From: Aurelia coerulea
Lineage: Eukaryota; Cnidaria; Scyphozoa; Semaeostomeae; Ulmaridae
DNA: 64,000 bases
NCBI GenBank assembly: GCA_039566865.1
Contig: CM076944.1
Location: forward strand, 17,010,501-17,074,500
Direction of reading: 5' to 3'
The position numbers and the translations under genes were made by a program. Position 1 is the stretch's first letter; each line of letters begins with the position of its first letter. The notes beneath the pieces are model-generated. The model was not told the origin of the DNA and did not search any database. It saw only the letters and a program-made list of their open reading frames with translations. Positions 55,701 to 64,000 of this stretch are shown here, one piece after another.

Positions 55701-57540
55701 TCTAAAAATATTACAACAGAAGATATTCCATCAAAGACATCAGTAACAGTCAATTCTGGTGGTAGTCCTTCCCCGTAATGTATTTTTCTTCAGTACTTAG
55801 CCCCAGAAAAAGTAATTGTTGTGAAGAAAAGCAATGTGTCAACTCCCATGCCTTCTAAGGTAGGAGATGTTGTCTTCTCTTCACGAGGCATTTCACCTTT
55901 ACAGCATAAAACTGCCGTCTCTTCCCATGCTGATCACAACAAAGCAGTATCAAATAACAGAGCAAGTATAAGTGTTAAATTCAAGGCTCCCATTGAGTGT
56001 ATAATTCCTCACTGCCAAAGTAAAGCAAGGCTGAAATCATTCCTTTGGAAAAAGCTCATTAGTGGAGGGAGTAATATTGACTGAAACAGTACTTTGATAA
56101 TCATCATCATGCACTACCTAATGTACAGGCATGGCAGACTAAATTTAAGTACTATGCTTCAGATTACCTACTTCAGATTAGTAGACATTGATGATCCCTC
56201 AAATTTCTCACTTTGTCCTCAGCATTGGAAATAAGTGGTACCATTATGATTACAATTTATAAAAATAATTTGAGTCAAAACATGCAGGAAGAAAATAGAT
56301 TTTATGGTCTGATGAATTCAGCATCACAACACAAAGCTTCATCACGAAATGTACTATGCTCAATATTAAATGGCTCAATGTCTTTGAGGAATCTGATTTA
56401 TTAGCAAGACTTCTAAACTAATTCCTCTTTTCAACATTTGAGTAGAACTTGCTCATTTCCTCTGAAGTAATGAAACATCATCTGGGTAATGATCTTAGAC
56501 TTCTATTGCAGAATTATTTCACTGACAAGAATTTACATGGAAAATGTCCTTCTAAGACATTACAAATCATTAATTCATACTGTTTGGAAACAGCAAACAT
56601 CACTGAACATCCTTCTGAATTTGATAAAATTTCAGTCCAAGAAACCCTTTCCAAGAGTTGACTGCAGCAATGGCAGATGAAAGTGATTTAAGAAAATTGA
56701 TCAGAAATTTTTGAGAAACCTAATATCAGCAAATTTTGCATGGCACTTTGCCTCAAAATTTCTTTGTGGCCTGGGGCTTTGTAGAGCATCAAACAGCAAA
56801 AATGCTAATAGCAGGCTTCCAGAATGTGACAACATCATTGCAACAAAAATTGTTCTAAGTGTTGTTGACAAACTCAAAGACCATCAAAATGGGCTTTTTT
56901 CAGCAATAAAATCAGTTGAATTGACATGAATACAATGTTGTAACTGGCACACATATGAATATCAACATATAGACATTGTCATTCTTTCTATCATATTTGC
57001 TGAACTCCAGAGAAAGCAAGTTTGCTTAATAACAGCAGTTTCTTTGTGATGTAGGAAAGCTGTATTGCATATTTTCAATTTATTTTCACTTTTTACAAGA
57101 TGTATATTATCACTCACAAGGCATCCAAGGATATGTTCCGACAATGGCGGAGCTTCATAAAACTTTGCTATGAAATGCTGTTCACAAGGATACATGATCA
57201 GGGAACTAGGAAGCATCTCAAACTTGTGGGGCCACAACATTACAAGGGCACTTTTTCGTTAAACTGAAGGGGCACTTTCTGAAAATAAAAAGGGCACTTC
57301 TTTGTTTACGGCAAAATCAGGGGGGTATGTGCCATCATTGCCCCACCCCCTGATTCCTCTGTATATGATATGTAAACAGAAGGGTGTTAATAAAGTCCTA
57401 TAAAAGACCCATGGGTTGTATTTTACTTGTCAAATCATTTAATTGCGGGTGTTTTAGGCTTAGTCTTACCAGCCATCCATTTCGTTTCAGCCTCTTTCTC
57501 ATGCGGTCATTTCCCATAGTCTTTGTAGCTTTATCATGGT
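55700..57540. other. AT-rich interval without a recognised gene
   Basis: Several short frames but no recognisable domains or consistent codon pattern. A minus-strand stretch at 57097-57240 (KFEMLPSSLIMYPCEQHF, FYEAPPLSEHILG) reads like a conserved exon with a possible donor at its left end (GT of GTAAAA near 57096), but I do not recognise it. Confidence 0.35.
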
Positions 57541-57543
57541 TCA

Positions 57544-58029
57544 TTGCCACTCCTTAATTCTATATTCTTCATTCGTGCGGTTGTCGGTCATTTTCAAGAT
57601 CAATGTTTTCAAGCTCAGTTTCCCACAGATATTCCGTCAACACAACCGTATAACATTAACGTCAAAGAATTATTAGCAATTTTTGTCGCTTTACGTTTGT
57701 GGGGTCGTCGTATGCAAGGTTCTCGGATCCTTTTGCGTTCTGACAATATGGACGCAGTGCTCGCCATTAATAATCGACGATCTCGATCCCCACTGATCCA
57801 GCAGTGTCTACGAGTTATTTGGTATATTTGCGCTTCCTACGATTTTGATTTACATGCGGAGCACATTCCTGGGTACATTAATGTGGCTGCGGACTTGCTC
57901 AGTCGTTGGAGTTCCGATCCTATGGCTTCTGCAAATTTTTTTGGATTACCAAATTTTGCTGATTATACATTCGTTGATTGCTCATCTCAGTTATTTGATT
58001 TATCGTATAATCTCACGCATATTTACTGA
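57544..58029 (+). pseudogene. DIRS-type RNase H
   Basis: Motifs NINVKELLAIFVALRLWG, ILLRSDNMDAVLAINN (Asp of the active site) and HAEHIPGYINVAADLLSRW are those of the RNase H of DIRS/Ngaro polyproteins. The first strand with its Asp is cut off before about residue 15, so this is a truncated domain. It overlaps the start of the recombinase frame. Confidence 0.8.
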
Positions 58030-59077
58030 CATTATCGGGCGTGAATTTGGCGTTATTAATTCGCGTTCTTTCTTATTAACAGATAAAAGTTTGCATCCGG
58101 TCTGGTACACCAAGTTGCAGGATGACACTTTGCTTTCGCAACGTTCTGCTTACGCACCAGGCTCCTTGGCTAACCTCCGTTCACATTTGCGATCATACTT
58201 TATGTTTTGTATAGCCTCTGGTCATTCACATTTGGAGTGTTCCATCGATCACATTTGCAATTTCTTGGTTTTTTTATCGCGGACATTATCTTTCGTCACT
58301 ATACGGAACTACTTGTCGTCGTTGCGAATCTTCTTCGAGCTGCATGGTATCAATGTTGATCTACCGAAAGATTTTTACATAGCCCTTACCTTGCGTGGCA
58401 TCAAGCGCTTACATGGTAGCCAAATTGTTTCCAGGCTGCCTATCACCCCGGACATCCTTATCCAGATGCACCGCACTATCAATTTTGCGTCCATCACTGA
58501 CCGTATTTTCTGGACAGCTGCTCTATTCGCCTTTTTCACCTTTTTTCGGAAATCGAATCTCTTTCCGTCTTCAGCCAAGTCATTTGATCCACTACGGAAT
58601 CTTACAACGCAGGACATCAGCATTTTTCCATCCTTTGCTTTGGTCACTGTTCACTGGTCCAAGACATTGCAGTTTCAAGAACGTAAACTCTCTGTTCCTA
58701 TTCCGCGTGTTCCTGGCTCCATACTATGCCCTGTCGCAGCCTTAGAGGATTATTTCACGCTTTGCCCAGCTCCTTCAGTGCACCTTTATCCGTTGTTTTG
58801 CACTTTCTCTGGATCCGCTGCCATTCCGTTCTTGTATCCTTCATTTCTCCGCGTGTTGAAGAGCAAGCTAGTTGCCATCGGCATTGATCCTACTAATTAT
58901 TCCGGACACAGTTTTCGCCGCGGTGGTGCTTCATTCGCCTTTGCATTACGAATTCCAAGTGAGCTCATTCAGCAACAAGGTGACTGGCATTCGGACGCTT
59001 ATTTACGCTATTTGGACAATACTTTATCGCAACGTTTAAAAGTAGCTTTTGCATTTAAGCACGCTCTACAGCGTTAG
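58022..59077 (+). CDS. Tyrosine recombinase of a DIRS/Ngaro-like element
   Basis: Open from 57845, but recognisable sequence begins near 58020. About 350 residues: an N-terminal SAM-like core-binding part (LANLRSHLRSYFMFC, FVTIRNYLSSLRIFFELHG) and the catalytic domain. Catalytic residues visible are Arg in FFTFFRKSNLF, HSFRRGGAS (His-X2-Arg), Trp/His in QGDWHSDAYLRYL and its Tyr. The enzyme would join circular cDNA to the target by site-specific recombination without a target duplication. The frame is intact to its stop although the upstream domains are lost, so it may be recently active or retained. Confidence 0.82.
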   Translation, partial: FTDIIGREFGVINSRSFLLTDKSLHPVWYTKLQDDTLLSQRSAYAPGSLANLRSHLRSYFMFCIASGHSHLECSIDHICNFLVFLSRTLSFVTIRNYLSSLRIFFELHGINVDLPKDFYIALTLRGIKRLHGSQIVSRLPITPDILIQMHRTINFASITDRIFWTAALFAFFTFFRKSNLFPSSAKSFDPLRNLTTQDISIFPSFALVTVHWSKTLQFQERKLSVPIPRVPGSILCPVAALEDYFTLCPAPSVHLYPLFCTFSGSAAIPFLYPSFLRVLKSKLVAIGIDPTNYSGHSFRRGGASFAFALRIPSELIQQQGDWHSDAYLRYLDNTLSQRLKVAFAFKHALQR

Positions 59078-60020
59078 CATCATATTACCGCTTCACTACC
59101 CCTCTTCCATATTCCACTTCCCAATTTTACACCTTGCATCACCATAACTTATTTGGCATTTCTTTTGAGTTTCTCTTATTGTATTCGTAGTTTTGTTGTT
59201 ACTTAAATGTTCTAGTTAGCTGCGAATACAATATTCATTTATGCCAAATACTTTATGTTTTCTTTCGGTGTTTTCCTTTCACACTTAATTAGAAAGTTTT
59301 GGTACACAAATAATCAGGGGCTGGGTATCATGTTCTTAATTTCAAATTTGTAAGATCCTATTACATGTGCTTTATGTGCACAACATTTGTTGTAAACTAT
59401 TCTAGTACTTGGCAAGGCTACCCTCTCCATTCCTGTTTTTGTTAATAATAAGTACTTCATCTGTTCGCACAGCTTAAAGTTAGCAGCAAATACTCATTGT
59501 GAGCAAGCTCGGCCGAAGTAGGCCTAAGGCCTAGCCAAAGTTGGGTTGTACTGTACTTCCAGGCTTGATGGCCTAATAACTGATTCCTTTCCCTGCCTTA
59601 CAGTATCTTTTCGTTGTATTCGGATATAAAACACAGCTTGCTAATAAATCAAGGTATAAACACATAGTTAGCTTTCATACCATCTCTCTACCATTTGTGT
59701 GCTGTAACCACACCACACCGCAGCTCTATTGCTGTTGCCGCCATTACTCCAACTTTCACTTCTGAAAAACTTTCACTTTTGAATTCCCGCGCTTAATAAA
59801 ACCCTACTGCGCATGTTCTAATAACTCAAAAACGACGTCACACCAAATTCACCGGACTTGCTGAGGTTCATCTCCCCAACAAATCCAGCAATGACTCAGT
59901 TTGTGCATCCGCCGATGCCATTCATCACGCCGTCGTGTCACCAGCCGATACAGAACTTTGTACCACAGCAGTTCGTTTTTCAAAGACCGATTTACATTTA
60001 ACTATGTTATCATTTGTTTT
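59078..60020. other. Non-coding interval
   Basis: 3' flank of the recombinase, no gene or clear repeat recognised; may include the 3' non-coding region of the DIRS-like element. Confidence 0.4.
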
Positions 60021-61867
60021 AATAATAAATAATAAATAATAATAAATAGTTGATTTTATAGTGCGCCCCTATATTGCACAATATTCTGCGGCGCATACAG
60101 TTTATAGGTCAAAGTCCCTAAAGTTACATCAAATCAAAAACTATTAAAATTACAATAAAGATGCTAAAAATTACAGTATTTTACAATAAAAAAGAAACTT
60201 AAAGATCAAATGCTTGTTCAAAAAATATGTTTTTATTGCCTTCTTGAAACTAGTTATGTCCTTGGAATGTCTTATATTGAGAGGCAAAGAGTTCCAGGTA
60301 TGAGGTGCAGCATATTCAAATGCTCTCTTGCCAAAAGTCTCAGTTCTCACTCTTGGGATTTCCAGTAGGGAAAGCTTTGCTGATCGAAGTGATCTAGGAG
60401 CTTTTTTACTGATCAATAATTCCCTTAAATAGGCCGGTCCAATATTAAACACCAGTAACGAGAGTTTATACAAGATCCTATACCTGATGGGTAACCAGTG
60501 TAATTCTTTCAACATTTCTGTGGCACTATCTCTCCAATTCCTGTTCAAAATCAGTCTAGCTGCTGCATGTTGGAGTCTCTGCAGCTTTTTAATGGTGACA
60601 TCAGGCAGTCCAAATAACATGGCATTACCATAGTCAATATGTGATGTCACAAAGGCGTGAACAAAACATTCAAAGGTGTTACGGTTGAAATATTTCCTGA
60701 CTTGCCGTAGTCTATACAGTTGGTAGAATCCTTTTTTACAGACATTGCTGACATGATCTTTCATTGATAAGTTTCATCAAAGATGACACCTAGGTTTCTT
60801 ACTTTCTGCACTGGAGAAACAGTACATTCACCCACTTGTATGCTGTCTACAGAAACTTTTGGCAACTGTTTACTACCACCAATGATAATGAGCTCAGTTT
60901 TGTCATCATTGATTCTTAGTTTATGCTGTAGCATCCATTTTCTTACAGCACCAATACAATTAGTGATTTCATTTAATGCCTCAGCCTCACTATCACTGTT
61001 AGGCTTGAAAGATATGTAGAACTGATTATCATCTGCAAAGCCACCTACATCAACATCATACTGAGCAATAAGATCATATAACGATGACAGATAAGATAGA
61101 AATATCACTGGCCCTGCACAGCTTCCCTGTGGCACACCGTACTTTACATCGAATTCATTTGACAGCACATCTTTAATCAAAATCCATTGTTTGCGGTTTG
61201 TAAAATATGACTGAAACCACTGACTTGCCTGACCACTGATCTTGAATTTATGTTGAAAGATTTGCTGCAAGGTGTTCACATCCAAGGTGTCAAAAGCAGC
61301 ACTTAAATCAAGCAGCACTAACAAGGACACCCTCTGGTTATCCATATTTTTCAAAATATCTGAATGCACTCTAGTTAAGATAGTCTCAGTACTATGGTAT
61401 TCTGTGTATGCAGCATTTCTTTTTGGCATTTGGTCATTTGTTTTTAAATATTCCCTATACTGTTTGACTGCAGCAGACTCCACCACCTTTGAAATGAATG
61501 GCAAATTACTAACTGGTCTGTAACTTTTAAAAATGAGATCAAGACCAATTTTTTTCATGAGTGGAATTACAAGAGAACATTTCCAATTTGAGGGAAAATT
61601 TCCAGTCTGTAGCGACAAGTTTATAATTTTTGTGATACATGGCAGCAGAATATCCAAGCAATCCTTTATAATTGATGTGGGTGCCGGATCCAACTGACAA
61701 TATTTTGAAGAGCATTTTGAAATTAACTTCTTTACTTGTTCACTCTCAAGCTCAGCAAACTCTCTGAATTCATTGTGGCTAAAAGTCTTTTGCATATATT
61801 TCATTGCAGCAAAGAAAAAACATTTATGCAAATGCTCTCTACTTAACTTACTATGAAAGAATTTCAT
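60021..61867 (-). mobile_element. CR1/L2-like LINE, 5'-truncated
   Basis: Minus-strand RT in two frames (60761-61867 and 60171-60764) with a frameshift at about 60765. The 3' end is a run of AATAAT/ATTATT units (60021-60055), as in CR1/L2 elements, preceded by a GC-rich terminal segment (GTGCGCCCCTATATTG as read on plus). No endonuclease remains. Confidence 0.85.
60171..61867 (-). pseudogene. CR1/L2-like reverse transcriptase
   Basis: From 61867: pre-RT region (FKSYRPVSNLPFISKVVES), palm LLVLLDLSAAFDTLD, YGVPQGSCAGPVIFL and catalytic GGFADDNQFY, then KVRNLGVIFDE. After a frameshift near 60765 the thumb and tail continue (HIDYGNAMLFGLPDV, LQHAAARLILN, HWLPIRYRILYKL). RT motifs are intact; only the frameshift and 5' loss inactivate it. 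Start codon is arbitrary because the element is truncated. Confidence 0.85.
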
Positions 61868-62744
61868 GGAAGTTTACCAAAATAGCGATTTCTATTTAAG
61901 AAACTGACACTGGCCAACAGTTGAGTTTTGTTACATATTTAGTAGTGGATTACAGCTGCAGTGTAATCATGTAACAATTGCTGTTGTGATAGAGAGAACT
62001 TTTAATCAAACATTGTCTTTAGGATTGTTAAAGTCAGACGTGGCGTCACAGACCAGACTTGAATTTGATTCGTTTCCGAAAGTTCACAGTTCAGTGAAGA
62101 ACATTTTGTCAGTTTGCTAGGAGTCAATCTCCTTTTCAGTTGAAGAACTACAGAGTTTTGATTTGTTATTGTGGAAGACCGAAGGAGATGCTTAACAAAA
62201 CTTTGTACAAGACGAAGATCTTGAAGGAACCGTTTTATGTTTCTTTTATGTCAGGGACGACTTTCTTTTTAGTAGGGGAGAGTGTAAGGACGTGACCTCT
62301 TACCTTTGTATTAAGATCTTAAATTGAATAACCTGAGTTAAAAGATGAGATCTCATAGATTTATAAATAGCCTATTGTATTTGATAATCCGGCTTGTGGC
62401 GAATGAAAGCAATGCTGAAGAAAACAATAGAGGGATTAGGAGTTTCTTTGTTCTATTTATAGACAAGCGCTACATATCTCAGGTCATTCACTTTAATGAT
62501 GCCAACAGAGAACACTAGTAGGAAGTATTGCACTATTGTCCTTTGTGTTCTAAGTTTAGGGTTGCACAACACAGATTTTCAGATTTCAGATTTCAGATTT
62601 TCATTAACTCAAAATAGCCTAATACATTTGAAGAAATAGTATATTTTACCAGCTACTTTAAGACTGTAAAACGAACATAACATTGCGAACTAAAGATAAC
62701 TAAAATAGAACTAAAGAGATTTAAAATGTTGACAATACTATGGA
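61868..62744. other. Interval with possible LTR-element 3' end
   Basis: A purine run AGTAGGGGAGAG (62271-62282) immediately precedes TGTAAGGACGTGACC, and TTGCACAACA follows at about 62564-62573, the pattern of a polypurine tract and a TG...CA LTR. TGGCGTCACAGACCAG (about 62041) could be a primer-binding site. Only one copy of the supposed LTR exists here, so this remains a guess. Confidence 0.25.
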
Positions 62745-64000
62745 TCATGGATTGCTAGCACTATCATTCTGTTCATAGGATGATGTTAAACATGTATTGA
62801 TATATTCATATATAACATCTGATAGGTTTGGATCACGTGCTGTCATTAAATATAAGAATTTTGACGAAGCATCCATGTGACTGAAAGTAGGTTTAAACTT
62901 TGAAATGGTATTGAACGTTGTTTCCCTCGTTTTTTCGTTAATGCGACAACTTAAAAGACAGTGTTTTTCGTCTTCAAGAATACCACATGTTTGGCACTTT
63001 CTGTCTTCCGGTTTTTTTCTAGGCCTATGATATCTTCCACTTTCTATCTGCAAGCGATGATCAGAAAGTCGAAATTTACTTATCATCACTCGCGAAGGCA
63101 ATGAGTTTACTTCAGATAAGTACGGTTCCATGATAAAGTCGTTTTTAAATTGGCGATAAGTGCGCATCTTAGGTTGTTTATGCAGTTCTGTGAATGTACT
63201 TTGTTGCTCGCAATCCATGATTCGTTGATGGATTTTACTAACTAAACTATTGTTGATGGTGTCCTTGATTGACGGTGATGGTTTTCCTTTATAACTTACT
63301 TATGATCCTATTTCTGTTTCCACCAGCTATGCGTAACCAATTTTTGATTGTTGATTTGAATCCTATTGCATTAAGATTGTGTCTACCTAGTTGACATCGA
63401 CATCCTATGTTGGAGGTATTCCTCTTTACTCCCAATAGATTTTTGCACAATCTAATATTCAGATTCTCAATAGGATTTGTGTTTTTAGAACTCGCTTTGA
63501 AACAGCCCCAAACATCAACCCCATAGAGCAAAATCGGCCGCACCAGGGCGTCAAAAAGTTTAATGGTTAGCTGAATATCCTTTCTAAACACTGGGCCAAG
63601 AATGTTCTTAAGTTTATAATACGCCTTGAGAGCTCGTTTGTAAAGGTCATTGAGTAGTTCTTTTATGCTGAAAGATGGGGAAAGCAAGAAACCCAAATAA
63701 CTAAAACGTACAACTTCTATTTCTTTATCATCAAAGAAAAATTTATTTGTTTTTAAAAGTCGACCTCCCTTGCTAAAAATCATACACTTTGTTTTATTAA
63801 TATTGACTTTCAATTTATTTTCTGTGCAAAACGTGTTCAGACCATCTAAAGATTTTTGCAATCCGTCTTTTGTTTCTGAAAGAATGACAATATCGTCAGC
63901 CCAGAATAAGGATCCTATGTTTATATTTTCATACTGTGCAGGAGTGCTTACATTTTTGTTGAAGACGTGTGGTAAGTCCGATAAAACAATGTTGAATAAG
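62745..64000 (-). mobile_element. LINE fragment running off the right edge
   Basis: Minus strand, related to 4745-8480. The frame from 64000 to 63289 includes the RT catalytic WADDIVIL (about 63880-63905) and RPILLYGVDVWGCF, LCKNLLGVKRNTSN. After a break at 63219-63288 it continues to 62745 with SDHRLQIESGR and a terminal CQTCGILEDEKHCLLSC zinc motif. WADD replaces the usual YADD/FADD. The 5' part lies outside the window. Confidence 0.82.

Larger units (their letters stand above)
57544..59077 (+). mobile_element. DIRS/Ngaro-like element fragment (RNase H and tyrosine recombinase)
   Basis: Two overlapping frames in the order RNase H then tyrosine recombinase, the signature of YR retrotransposons. 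The gag and RT expected upstream are absent. Terminal split repeats were not found, so the limits are the coding limits only. Confidence 0.82.

Noticed and set aside
57097..57240. Candidate conserved exon (PSSLIMYPCEQHF)
   Set aside because: No recognised family and no supporting neighbouring exons; noted only in the interval description.

Overview
The window reads as nuclear DNA of a marine invertebrate, most probably an anthozoan cnidarian (stony coral or sea anemone). This is an inference: the base composition is AT-rich, genes are split by GT-AG introns, and there is a dense mix of LINE, Ty3/gypsy, BEL/Pao, DIRS-like and many short inverted-repeat elements around HECT and DUF6589 genes of types I associate with corals. 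No tRNA, rRNA, CRISPR or bacterial operon structure was seen. Most of the window is mobile DNA; the only host-type genes I can support are two minus-strand genes of one HECT-ligase family.

Layout. 1-1.7 kb: hAT-like short elements and the first exon (959-1605, minus) of a HECT-family gene that leaves the window on the left. 4.7-8.5 kb: a LINE interrupted by a poly-G-ended MITE. 8.7-10.6 kb: a decayed LINE interrupted by a TTAA-flanked element. 11.1-15.8 kb: a long foldback element with a 9-bp target duplication, carrying a 5'-truncated LINE which itself carries a 602-bp palindromic MITE. 16.1-21.4 kb: a BEL/Pao retroelement that has lost its RT core and integrase core. 22.0-23.5 kb: a TTAA-flanked foldback holding a TA-inserted MITE. 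25.3-35.5 kb: a minus-strand HECT E3 gene (four recognisable exons) whose 84-bp zinc-finger exon is split by a young Ty3/gypsy element with 144-bp LTRs.

36.4-47.6 kb is the most striking part. Two nearly identical inverted arms of about 0.85 and 0.94 kb flank 9.3 kb that contains one intact three-exon gene. Its predicted 1005-aa protein has an N-terminal Cys-rich exon, a DUF6589-like RNase-H-fold transposase-like domain and a C-terminal RING-like finger; the exon phases fit exactly. I interpret it as an autonomous long-TIR DNA transposon. A MITE elsewhere in the window (12865-13466) shares about 20 terminal bases with it and has a clean 8-bp target duplication. A TTAA-flanked element (38270-42201) sits in an intron of the DUF6589 gene and carries further nested MITEs.

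47.6-50.6 kb: a 95-bp tandem array, a 5'-truncated LINE tail with a 31-bp duplication, and a foldback with 15-bp minisatellite arms. 50.6-57.4 kb: mostly non-coding, with hAT-, Harbinger-, TA- and poly-G-type MITEs. 57.5-59.1 kb: RNase H plus tyrosine recombinase of a DIRS/Ngaro-like element. 60.0-61.9 kb: a CR1/L2-like LINE (minus). 62.7-64.0 kb: another LINE (minus) running off the right edge. Boundaries of short elements come from reading inverted ends and target duplications by eye; family names from memory are marked as such.
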